Shown: positions 1 through 7,331 of the stretch, one piece after another
Layout of the letters: the number at the start of each line of letters is the position of its first letter
Numbering within the stretch: the stretch's first letter is position 1
Origin: UBA1447 sp964612185
Lineage (GTDB): Bacteria; Bacillota; Clostridia; Oscillospirales; Acutalibacteraceae
Assembly (NCBI GenBank): GCA_964612185.1
Contig: CAZTCR010000007.1
Span: 26,297-90,296 of the forward strand
Length of the DNA stretch: 64,000 nucleotides
Reading direction: 5' to 3'
Program-made: the position numbers and the translations under genes
Notes under the pieces: model-generated
Told to the model about the DNA's origin: nothing
The model's input: only the letters and a program-made list of their open reading frames with translations
Databases searched by the model: none

Positions 1-800
1 CCTTCAAGCCCTAAATAGTATTTTGCGTTTACGGGATACATTTGCCATTCCGACATGGATGCCAAGCCAAGAAAGTTTTGGAAATCTTCGGCTTTTTTAG
101 GTTCATTCAAAAAATTCTTACATAGCCAGCCGTAGATTTCCGGATGAAAGTTTGCCATCACGCCTGAATAACCTGAACAACCCATTTTCAATGACGCTAA
201 GAGAGTACCTGCGTGCGCATTGAATATTTTTAGCCCTGTGCCATTCACTGCCGCAAGCTTTGCTCTGATTAGTTCCAAATCGCCGCAAGTGTCCTTTAAA
301 AACTGGAATCTGCCGGTTGCGGCAAGTTTGCCGAGCGTTTCCGGCATCATAATCCTTTTATACGGGTAGGGGCATTCATAAATGCCAAGTCCTACTTCAT
401 CAATGGAATTAATTGCTTTATCGATGTTTTTAAGAAATACGCTATCGCTCTCATTTTCTTTTGCAAGCCGGTTTGAGATGAATACATAAGCATCTATCCC
501 AACTTGAATATACTGATTCGCCTCATAAATCTGAGTGTCAAGATCATCGGCAGTATGCCCCGAGGCTACTATTGTAATCCCTTTCGGAACATTTGCAACG
601 ATGAACTGAAGCAGTTCAAGCTTTTCCGCTACGGAAAGGAAGAAAATCTCACTTGATTGACAGATGGCAAAAATACCGTCTACTCCCCTGTCCGCGTACC
701 ATTCCAGCATTTGCGCAACCGCATTGTAATCAATCTTGTTTTCCGCCGTGAAAGGTGTAACCATCGTTGGATATACACCGTTCGGTATGGTTTTAATCAA
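1..800 (-). CDS. Dihydrodipicolinate synthase / N-acetylneuraminate lyase family aldolase (3' end outside window)
   Basis: Class I Schiff-base aldolase of the DapA/NanA superfamily; about 267 codons are present and the C-terminus lies beyond the left edge. The opening (NGVYPTMVTPFT) is typical of the family. Tyr141 (YECPYPYK) sits at the proton-relay Tyr position, and Lys169 in FLKDTCGD is the expected Schiff-base lysine. The usual GTTGE motif is replaced by CQSSE (48-51), so this is not a standard DapA and the substrate cannot be named. I chose the TTG at 800 because GGAGG lies 8 nt upstream; an ATG at 815 would swallow that site. It overlaps the stop of the preceding gene by 8 nt, so the two are translationally coupled and share the promoter at 1347-1375. 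Confidence 0.85.
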   Translation of the reverse strand, partial: MIKTIPNGVYPTMVTPFTAENKIDYNAVAQMLEWYADRGVDGIFAICQSSEIFFLSVAEKLELLQFIVANVPKGITIVASGHTADDLDTQIYEANQYIQVGIDAYVFISNRLAKENESDSVFLKNIDKAINSIDEVGLGIYECPYPYKRIMMPETLGKLAATGRFQFLKDTCGDLELIRAKLAAVNGTGLKIFNAHAGTLLASLKMGCSGYSGVMANFHPEIYGWLCKNFLNEPKKAEDFQNFLGLASMSEWQMYPVNAKYYLGLE

Positions 801-1299
801 TGCTGCAACCTCCATATACATAGCCCATAGTCTTGAGTAATTCGCCAAGGACTGCAAACCGCTCACCCATAAGCTCGTCATCTTTTGAAAGCGCTTCCAT
901 AAACAGTTTAATGTCCTCATCTATCTTTTCATTATCTGTGCACACGGAAACATTCATCGCATCCCCCTGGATACCGACACGGTCAATTAGCGGGTTCTCG
1001 GGATCGTAGAATTTTTTATGACGGTACGACGTTTCTTTGAAATACAGCTGTGAGCGGCAAATCAGAATGGCTAAATCGAGCACTCTGTGCAGCGGCAGCT
1101 CTTCGGATTGCCTGGACCATTTTTCGCCCGTGTAGCGCCAGACTTTAGCGGAAATATCAATCTTTCCCCTGTCATTCCATTGTGCAAGCCCTAAGGTTAG
1201 TCCCTTCGCATCCGAATCATAAGCTTGTCTGCCGTCAATTTTATCATAATTTTCACTTATGATAACCGGCTTGTGTTTCAGATTGGTTGGAATTTTCAT
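793..1299 (-). CDS. Uncharacterised 168-aa protein, DUF6530-like
   Basis: A soluble 168-residue protein with no signal peptide or membrane segment. It resembles a conserved Firmicutes family I believe is catalogued as DUF6530 (shared features LKHKPVIISENYDK near the start, LGLAQWNDRG and SRQSEELPLHRVLDL in the middle); that name is from memory. No catalytic motif is evident. It is the first gene of a two-gene operon: its stop overlaps the start of the DapA-like aldolase, which suggests a shared small-molecule role. Expression starts from a consensus promoter whose start region is covered by a 25-bp perfect palindrome, so it is probably repressor-controlled. Confidence 0.7.
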   Translation of the reverse strand: MKIPTNLKHKPVIISENYDKIDGRQAYDSDAKGLTLGLAQWNDRGKIDISAKVWRYTGEKWSRQSEELPLHRVLDLAILICRSQLYFKETSYRHKKFYDPENPLIDRVGIQGDAMNVSVCTDNEKIDEDIKLFMEALSKDDELMGERFAVLGELLKTMGYVYGGCSID

Positions 1300-1319
1300 A
1301 CAAACACCTCAATTCAACT

Positions 1320-1344
1320 GTTAGTAATTTAGTAAATTACTAAC
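1320..1344. promoter_or_regulatory. 25-bp perfect palindrome, probable operator
   Basis: Two 11-bp arms (GTTAGTAATTT / AAATTACTAAC) around a 3-bp centre, immediately downstream of the -10 box and over the expected transcription start. Size and position suit a dimeric repressor of MarR or similar type; no regulator gene is adjacent, so its identity is unknown. Confidence 0.7.
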
Positions 1345-1346
1345 AC

Positions 1347-1375
1347 AGTATAATTGATCAAACGATGATTGTCAA
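1347..1375 (-). promoter_or_regulatory. Sigma-A promoter for the DUF6530-like/aldolase operon
   Basis: Reading the minus strand, TTGACA (1370-1375) and TATACT (1347-1352) are separated by exactly 17 bp. The expected start point falls inside the palindrome at 1320-1344. Confidence 0.85.
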
Positions 1376-1414
1376 TAGTATCCCGGCTTTTCTGTATAAA
1401 ACATTTTACATGCC

Positions 1415-1445
1415 AAATCCCTTACCAGACCGATAAGGGATTTTT
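1415..1445. terminator. Hairpin, probable terminator for the mini-gene
   Basis: Perfect 10-bp stem (AAATCCCTTA/TAAGGGATTT, 9-nt loop), about 40 nt past the stop of the 34-aa gene on the minus strand. The better T-tract (TTTTT, 1441-1445) is on the plus strand, so on the minus strand it may be an RNA end-protecting hairpin instead. Confidence 0.5.
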
Positions 1446-1484
1446 GATAAAATATTGCGTGCATATGCGTTTTTTATAAAATTA

Positions 1485-1589
1485 TCAGATGTTGAAAAAG
1501 TCAAAGAATTTCTGGATAATTTCGAATACGCTTGCACCGGATGTTATCATTGCATATACCTGTTCTACCAATTGAAGAATTGCTGACAT
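1485..1589 (-). CDS. 34-residue hydrophobic/amphipathic mini-protein
   Basis: Short open frame starting MSAILQLVEQVYAMIT and ending QKFFDFFNI. Support comes from its own signals: a consensus promoter (TTGACA-17-TATACT at 1621-1649), a purine-rich ribosome site (AAAGGCGGTG) before the ATG, and a hairpin after the stop. The peptide is rich in Ile, Phe and Val with acidic residues spaced so that helices would be amphipathic, like small membrane-binding peptides. No family recognised and no function assigned. Its codon pattern has not been tested for selection. Confidence 0.6.
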   Translation of the reverse strand: MSAILQLVEQVYAMITSGASVFEIIQKFFDFFNI

Positions 1590-1620
1590 GTAGACACCGC
1601 CTTTCTCATTTGTTTGTATA

Positions 1621-1649
1621 AGTATATCCCGATTGCGCTAATTTGTCAA
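1621..1649 (-). promoter_or_regulatory. Sigma-A promoter of the 34-aa mini-gene
   Basis: TTGACA (1644-1649) and TATACT (1621-1626) on the minus strand, 17-bp spacer, just downstream of the folC stop. Transcription would start about 25-30 nt before the mini-gene ATG. Confidence 0.8.
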
Positions 1650-1670
1650 CTTAATTGTGACCGTTTTTAT

Positions 1671-2957
1671 TTACTTGTTATTATATTGAATCATATGCGC
1701 CCTTAATTCCGATGCGAGATAGAAAGAACCGCAGATTATTATGACATCATCTTTATCCGCCAAGGAAATACTTTTCATAAGAGCTTCCGACGAATCTTCG
1801 ATTATGTATGAATTTTCACAATACTTTTTTGCGGTTTCGGCAAGCGTATGTGCATCTAAAGCTCTTGGCAAAGCGGGTCTTGTTGCAATAAGGGTTTCAA
1901 AAAGCGGTGCTGTAATGCTTAGATATTTTTTATAGTCTTTATCCGCCATCATGCCGCAAACAGCTATAATTCGCCGGCCTTTGAGGAAACTTCTTACAAC
2001 ATTTGCCAAGGCATTTGCGCAGCCTTCGTTGTGTCCCCCGTCCAGGATTGTCAGCGGTTCTTTACTTATTATTTCCATGCGGGCAGGCATTTTTGAAGCG
2101 CCGATACCATGAACAATATTCTCGTCGCCGATAGCATAGCCTTTGCGTGAAAGCACACGAGCCGTTGCGGCAGCCACTGAAGCGTTCATCACCATATGGT
2201 GCCCCATAAAGGGAACAAATATTTTCAATCCGTCCATAACCGCATTTGTGCCGTAAATGCTTTCATCAATTAATTTAATATCTTTAACCAAAGGCACAAC
2301 GAGCTCATTGTTCCTTTGCTTTGCAGTGCTGCTTATTACCGCCAAGGCTTCTGCGGTTTGTGACGGGTAACAGACGGTAATCCCGTTTTGCTTTATAATC
2401 CCGCATTTCTCAAAGGCTATCTTTTCTATGGTATCCCCTAAAACAGCCATATGGTCCAGTGAAATTGAGGCGATGACGCTTGCCAGGGGCGTTTTAATGA
2501 TATTTGTCGCGTCGAAACGACCGCCAAGGCCGACTTCTAAAACAACAACATCACAGCCGCAGCTCTCAAAATATAAAAATGCTGCTGTGGTGATTGCTTC
2601 AAACTCAGTAGTTTGTATACCTTGTCGCGCAAGTTCCGTAATAACCGGTTCAAGCTTTGAAACAATCTCTGCCAAGTCATCAGATGGTATCATTTTACCG
2701 TCAATTTGTATACGCTCGTTAAAGTCTATGACATAAGGCGAAGTAAAAAGGCCGGTTCTATACCCAGCCTTCTGTAAAATCTCTGATATCATAGTCGATG
2801 TAGAGCCCTTGCCGTTTGTGCCGGCAACATGGATGAATTTAAGCCGGTCCTGCGGATTGCCGAACGCTTCACATAGTGCTTTTATACGCTCAAGACCCGG
2901 ACTAATGCCGAATTTTTCGAGAGAATGAATATAGTCAATTGCATCAACATAATTCAA
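1671..2957 (-). CDS. folC: Bifunctional folylpolyglutamate synthase / dihydrofolate synthase
   Basis: Mur-ligase-type ATP-dependent ligase that adds glutamate to folates and, in bacteria, makes dihydrofolate from dihydropteroate. The P-loop VAGTNGKGST lies near residues 44-54, followed by the family stretch FTSPYVIDFNERIQ and the central-domain motif DVVVLEVGLGGRFDATN. The C-terminal domain includes LDGGHNEGCANAL. I prefer the TTG at 2957, 8 nt after GGAGAGG; the protein then begins MNYVDAIDYIHSLEKFG, as FolC proteins usually do. Upstream in-frame starts would overlap valS. It lies 31 nt after valS in the same direction, a common Firmicutes pairing, and probably shares its transcript. Confidence 0.93.
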   Translation of the reverse strand: MNYVDAIDYIHSLEKFGISPGLERIKALCEAFGNPQDRLKFIHVAGTNGKGSTSTMISEILQKAGYRTGLFTSPYVIDFNERIQIDGKMIPSDDLAEIVSKLEPVITELARQGIQTTEFEAITTAAFLYFESCGCDVVVLEVGLGGRFDATNIIKTPLASVIASISLDHMAVLGDTIEKIAFEKCGIIKQNGITVCYPSQTAEALAVISSTAKQRNNELVVPLVKDIKLIDESIYGTNAVMDGLKIFVPFMGHHMVMNASVAAATARVLSRKGYAIGDENIVHGIGASKMPARMEIISKEPLTILDGGHNEGCANALANVVRSFLKGRRIIAVCGMMADKDYKKYLSITAPLFETLIATRPALPRALDAHTLAETAKKYCENSYIIEDSSEALMKSISLADKDDVIIICGSFYLASELRAHMIQYNNK

Positions 2958-2988
2958 TTGTGACACCTCTCCCCCGTCCAACCCTGTG

Positions 2989-5607
2989 TTAAATCTTTGA
3001 AAGGCTTTCATTAAGCATATCTATCTTATCCCTAAGCTTTTCACCGGTATCTCGCTGTGCTTCAATTACCGCTGCCGGAGCTTTTGAAACAAACCCTTCG
3101 TTGGCAAGTTTAATCGTGATGCTTTCAAGCTGTTTTTCGGCATTCGCCAGTTCTTTCTTTAACCTTGCGCGCTCAGCATCAAAGTCTACAAGATCCCCCA
3201 TCGGAATGAATATTTTTGCATCCTGTGTAACGATGCTGACTGCGCCTTCAATCTCAAATTGACGCCCGACCTCAACCTCGGATGCCCAAGCGAGTTTTTG
3301 CATAAATACACCGGCAGACTCAAAGGTATCGATATATGTGGTTTCAATGAACAACTTCGCCTTTTTTGACGGTGGCACATTCATCTCCGCCCTGCGGTTA
3401 CGGACAGCTCTTACAGCCTCCATAATTCGCTCCATTTCCAATTCTTCAGCGGTGAAATTGAGTGCATTGTCATATTCCGGCCATTGTGAAATCATGATGG
3501 AATCACCCTCGTGCGGTAGGGTTTGCCAAATTTCCTCCGTAATAAAAGGCATAAACGGATGCAGCAGTTTGAGGGTGTTTGTCATCACATAAACCAAAAC
3601 GGCTTTTGCCTGTTCCTTGGCGCGACCGCCCTCTTGAAGGCGTATTTTAGCAATTTCAATGTACCAGTCGCAAAAAATGTCCCAAATGAAATCATAGAGT
3701 TTTTGAACCGCCAAACCGAGTTCAAACTTATCAAGGTTTTCTGTAACTTCCTTACACACAGTGTTAAACCTGCTTAAAACCCATTTGTCCTCCAGCGCCA
3801 GTATATCAGGTAATTTGCGTACAGGCTCGTCATCTTCAAGATTCATCAGGACAAAACGGGCAGCGTTCCATAGTTTATTCGCAAAGTTGCGGCTCGCTTC
3901 AACCCTGTCTTCCGAAAACCGCATATCGTTGCCGGGGCTGTTGCCTGTTGCCAGTGCAAAACGAAGCGCGTCAGCGCCATATTTATCAATTATTTGTAAC
4001 GGGTCAATGCCGTTTCCGAGAGATTTTGACATTTTTCTGCCTTGCGCGTCTCTTATTAAGCCGTGAATGAAAACGGTATCAAAGGGCTGTTTACCCGTGT
4101 ATTCACATGCCGAAAATATCATACGGGCAACCCAAAAAAAGATAATATCATAGGCAGTAACAAGCGTGCTTGTTGGATAATAGTGTTTGAATTCGGGTGT
4201 TTCTTCCGGCCAACCGAGCGTAGAAAACGGCCAGAGAGCCGAAGAAAACCAGGTATCCAGCGTATCCGGATCCTGCGACAGACGGGAACTGCCGCATTTT
4301 TTGCAAACATCAGGGTCAACCTTGGAAACAGTTATTTCACCGCAATCCGCACAATACCAAGCCGGTATGCGATGACCCCACCAAAGCTGGCGGGAGATAC
4401 ACCAATCTTTAATGTTTTCCATCCAGTGATAGTAGATTTTTTCGAAACGCTCCGGTATAAACTTAACGGTGTCGTCCTTCACTATGTCGATTGCCGGACC
4501 CGCCAGCGGCTTCATTTTTACAAACCACTGTTTTGATATGCGTGGTTCAATAGTCACATGGCAACGATAGCAAGCGCCGACATTATGTTTCAGCGGTTCT
4601 GTTCTAACAAGATAGTTGTTGTCCTCTAGTTCTTTCAGAATTGCCGTACGGCATTCATATCTGTCCATTCCGGCAAACCTTCCGGCATTCTCGTTCATAT
4701 GACCGTCATCAGTCATCACATTGACAATCGGCAAATGATGTCTTGCGCCAACTTCAAAGTCATTTGGATCGTGCGCGGGGGTAATTTTAACAACACCTGT
4801 CCCAAAATCAGCTTCGACATAAGTGTCTGCAATCACAGGAATCTCTTTATTCACTATGGGTAAGACAACTGTTTTACCGATGAATTGTATGTACCGTTCA
4901 TCTTCCGGATGAACCGCTACCGCTGTATCGCCAAGCATTGTTTCCGGCCTGGTGGTTGCGAGTTCAAGGAATCCGCTGCTGTCGCTCAATGGATAACGGA
5001 TATGCCAGAATGAGCTTTCCTTTTCTTCATACTCCACTTCAGCGTCGGAAATTGATGTCAGGCAATGCGGGCACCAATTGGTGATTCGCTCCCCTCTGTA
5101 TATTAAGCCTTTTTCATAAAGCCTGACAAACACTTCGCAAACTGCTTTATTGCAACCTTCATCCAAAGTGAACCGTTCTCTTTCCCAGTCACAGGATGAA
5201 CCTAATTTTTTCAATTGATTGATGATTGTTCCGCCGTATTTTTCCTTCCAAGCCCATGCCCTCTCTAAAAATCCATCCCGTCCGATATCGTCTTTTGTTA
5301 AGCCTTCCTCTGCAAGCGCTTCAACAAGTTTCAATTCGGTTGCTATTGACGCATGGTCAGTCCCGGGAACCCAAAGTGTATCAAAGCCCTGCATGCGACG
5401 CCAGCGGATAATGATATCCTGCAAGGTATTGTCCAATGCGTGCCCCATATGAAGCTGCCCGGTTATGTTTGGCGGCGGAATAACAATCGTATACGGAATC
5501 TTATTCCATTCAACTTTGGCGTGAAAATAATCTTCATCCAGCCAAGTCTGATAAATTCGGTCTTCCACATTCTTCGGATCATACTGTTTCTCAAGTTCTT
5601 TTGCCAT
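2989..5607 (-). CDS. valS: Valine--tRNA ligase
   Basis: Class Ia aminoacyl-tRNA synthetase charging tRNA-Val; cytoplasmic, essential. At 872 residues it has the normal length. The HIGH signature is HMGH (about residues 53-56, in PPPNITGQLHMGHALDN) and the KMSKS loop is at about 524-528. Between them lies the editing (CP1) domain with TTRPETMLGDTAVAVHP. A C-terminal coiled-coil tRNA-binding arm (about 810-870) is present. AAGGAGG precedes the ATG. Many Firmicutes valS genes carry a T-box, but the leader here is too short: its promoter is at 5691-5719 and a hairpin occupies 5647-5679. An IS element sits 12 bp upstream of the -35 box. Confidence 0.97.
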   Translation of the reverse strand: MAKELEKQYDPKNVEDRIYQTWLDEDYFHAKVEWNKIPYTIVIPPPNITGQLHMGHALDNTLQDIIIRWRRMQGFDTLWVPGTDHASIATELKLVEALAEEGLTKDDIGRDGFLERAWAWKEKYGGTIINQLKKLGSSCDWERERFTLDEGCNKAVCEVFVRLYEKGLIYRGERITNWCPHCLTSISDAEVEYEEKESSFWHIRYPLSDSSGFLELATTRPETMLGDTAVAVHPEDERYIQFIGKTVVLPIVNKEIPVIADTYVEADFGTGVVKITPAHDPNDFEVGARHHLPIVNVMTDDGHMNENAGRFAGMDRYECRTAILKELEDNNYLVRTEPLKHNVGACYRCHVTIEPRISKQWFVKMKPLAGPAIDIVKDDTVKFIPERFEKIYYHWMENIKDWCISRQLWWGHRIPAWYCADCGEITVSKVDPDVCKKCGSSRLSQDPDTLDTWFSSALWPFSTLGWPEETPEFKHYYPTSTLVTAYDIIFFWVARMIFSACEYTGKQPFDTVFIHGLIRDAQGRKMSKSLGNGIDPLQIIDKYGADALRFALATGNSPGNDMRFSEDRVEASRNFANKLWNAARFVLMNLEDDEPVRKLPDILALEDKWVLSRFNTVCKEVTENLDKFELGLAVQKLYDFIWDIFCDWYIEIAKIRLQEGGRAKEQAKAVLVYVMTNTLKLLHPFMPFITEEIWQTLPHEGDSIMISQWPEYDNALNFTAEELEMERIMEAVRAVRNRRAEMNVPPSKKAKLFIETTYIDTFESAGVFMQKLAWASEVEVGRQFEIEGAVSIVTQDAKIFIPMGDLVDFDAERARLKKELANAEKQLESITIKLANEGFVSKAPAAVIEAQRDTGEKLRDKIDMLNESLSKI

Positions 5608-5646
5608 TTTTTCCTCCTTGATCGGTAAGCCTGCTGTATTATAGAT

Positions 5647-5679
5647 GCAAGGGTTTAACGAAACCGCTAAAACCCTTGC
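5647..5679 (-). promoter_or_regulatory. Stable hairpin in the valS 5' leader
   Basis: Perfect 10-bp stem (GCAAGGGTTT/AAACCCTTGC) that can extend inward by four pairs including one wobble. It begins about a dozen bases after the expected transcription start and ends 39 nt before the ATG. There is no following T-run, so it is more likely an mRNA-stability or attenuation element than a terminator. Confidence 0.6.
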
Positions 5680-5690
5680 AAAATCAATTT

Positions 5691-5719
5691 ATTATCACAT
5701 TGATACCGTCATTTGTCAA
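5691..5719 (-). promoter_or_regulatory. Sigma-A promoter of valS
   Basis: TTGACA (5714-5719), 17-bp spacer and GATAAT (5691-5696) preceded by TGT, giving an extended -10. Confidence 0.8.
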
Positions 5720-5722
5720 GTT

Positions 5723-5731
5723 TATTATAAT
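5723..5731. repeat. 9-bp target-site duplication, left copy
   Basis: TATTATAAT directly abuts the left inverted repeat of the IS; the identical copy is at 7289-7297. Confidence 0.9.
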
Positions 5732-7288
5732 TTTGAGTTTCCCCATTTTTCGTCCATTTTTCATGCAGGAAAGAACGACAGTTGATTGGAAGGCTTTGGA
5801 GGTAACAAGAAATGCAAAATACCCACCTTGGATTTGTTGAGGACTACAAAGATACCGTCAGCAATTGCATAGTTCATGAACTTGGTTCTTGCTTTTTCCT
5901 TTTTAGGTTTGTAGATTCGTTTTGAGGCTTCAATTAATCGTGCAACGAACAAGCTTTCATCCCTTTTCTCGCTCATCATACTCACAAAGCCTGACAGTAC
6001 GGCCGTCACTCTGTGAAGCGTTCTGATCGAATTTAAGGAACGAACCCTAAAACCCTCAAGACCGTATTGGTTCTTTCTGAATCTAAAATGCTCCTCTATC
6101 CTCCAGCGCATAAGGTAAACTTTTGTAACAACCGTTGACAGCCTTTTATCATCGCTTTTCAAGTTGGTAATTAAAAGCAGAGGCGTTGCTCCAAACCCGT
6201 AAACAACAATAAGATTCAGCTTTATGTTGGGATACTTTACCAAGGTTATAGGTGTTGATGTCATTTTGCATTCAATCTTTCTGCCGTCTTTACCGGTAAA
6301 ATCAATCCGGTACTTGCCCTTGAATTTGTTGGCAAGTTTCAAGATGTTTATTGTCTCTCCCTTGTATTTTACATCCCGGTTTTTCTTTGCCCTGATAATA
6401 AATTTTTCCTGTGCCTTAAAGAAATATTCGTAATATGTCAATGCGTCATAACCTCTGTCAAGGGTTCGAATCCCTTTGTTTCCAAAGGTTTCACTGATAT
6501 ATCTCAAGCCTTTCAACGTTTCATCGTCCTGACTCAAAAAGCATTCTTCTCTGCTTGAGTATAACCTGTCATACACCGTTATCGGGGATCTGCTTTTGCT
6601 TGTCAAAACAGCTATTTCGAGTGTCATATATCCGGGTTTCAGTTCTCCTGTGCTTCCATCCCTGACAATATCTAACCCATCCATTGCTATGCTGCAGGGC
6701 TTTGTGATATCAGAGCCATCTATGATGAACACAGACTTGTCGTCGACATATGACTTCACAATATTGGTGTAATTCTCAAGAAGCCTTTCGCCATCTTCAA
6801 AACTGTCTATCCCTCGAGACAAACGGTCTATGGTCTTTTTCAGCGAAATGGTATCTTTCAATGCTCTTCCGATTTTACTCAGATGGCAACTGTTGCTTTC
6901 ACTCACCCCATACAGAAGATTTGTCATCATCTTGAAGTTCGGTCTGCTGATTCCTTTGCAAATCTTTTCCGAAAAATTCAAAATATCTCTTTTATATTGC
7001 CAGCATAATGTGTTAAACTTATCCATAGAAAAGCCTCCCTGTTTTGGTGTGGTTGATGTGGATTAAAGCATTTACATTTTACCACATTTAGGGGTGCTTT
7101 TCTACTTATATATCAATAGATATGAATCTTTTTATGGAATCCTATTTATGCTTTAATTCTTATGCTCTTTGATTTTTCATGCCAAAGTTTTCCACACTTT
7201 CAACACTGATCACAACCGTTTTTCTCTTCTATCTTTTATCCCGCTTTGGCTCGATGCATTGTAGTCTGGAAAAATGGGGAAACTCAAA
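5732..7288 (-). mobile_element. Intact IS4-family insertion sequence, 1557 bp
   Basis: Bounded by perfect 20-bp terminal inverted repeats: TTTGAGTTTCCCCATTTTTC at 5732-5751 and its reverse complement at 7269-7288. It is flanked by identical 9-bp duplications (TATTATAAT), a size known for this family. It carries one transposase gene read in the same direction as the flanking genes. Complete ends and duplication argue for a recent, possibly still active insertion. It lies between the acyl-CoA synthetase gene and valS. Confidence 0.92.
5761..7026 (-). CDS. IS4-family DDE transposase
   Basis: 421-residue transposase with an RNase H-like catalytic core. Candidate first Asp lies in IIDGSD (103-106), second Asp is D190 in RTLDRGYDA. 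The IS4-type Y-(2)-R-(3)-E-(6)-K signature is exact: Tyr304, Arg307, Glu311 and Lys318 in YLMRWRIEEHFRFRK. There is no frameshift or internal stop, so it should be functional. GGGAGG precedes the ATG. The stop lies 29 bp from the left end of the element, and no strong terminator separates it from the valS promoter, so read-through into valS is possible. Confidence 0.93.
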   Translation of the reverse strand: MDKFNTLCWQYKRDILNFSEKICKGISRPNFKMMTNLLYGVSESNSCHLSKIGRALKDTISLKKTIDRLSRGIDSFEDGERLLENYTNIVKSYVDDKSVFIIDGSDITKPCSIAMDGLDIVRDGSTGELKPGYMTLEIAVLTSKSRSPITVYDRLYSSREECFLSQDDETLKGLRYISETFGNKGIRTLDRGYDALTYYEYFFKAQEKFIIRAKKNRDVKYKGETINILKLANKFKGKYRIDFTGKDGRKIECKMTSTPITLVKYPNIKLNLIVVYGFGATPLLLITNLKSDDKRLSTVVTKVYLMRWRIEEHFRFRKNQYGLEGFRVRSLNSIRTLHRVTAVLSGFVSMMSEKRDESLFVARLIEASKRIYKPKKEKARTKFMNYAIADGIFVVLNKSKVGILHFLLPPKPSNQLSFFPA

Positions 7289-7297
7289 TATTATAAT
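7289..7297. repeat. 9-bp target-site duplication, right copy
   Basis: TATTATAAT, identical to 5723-5731, directly after the right inverted repeat. Confidence 0.9.
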
Positions 7298-7331
7298 ATC
7301 TGAATCTATGACGATAAGTGAGTCAAAAAGT

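Noticed and set aside
4063..4536. Plus-strand 157-codon frame inside valS
   Set aside because: Antisense to conserved valS sequence, without ribosome site; no family resemblance.
5608..5731. T-box riboswitch upstream of valS
   Set aside because: Promoter to start distance is too short and no T-box sequence or Stem I motif occurs.
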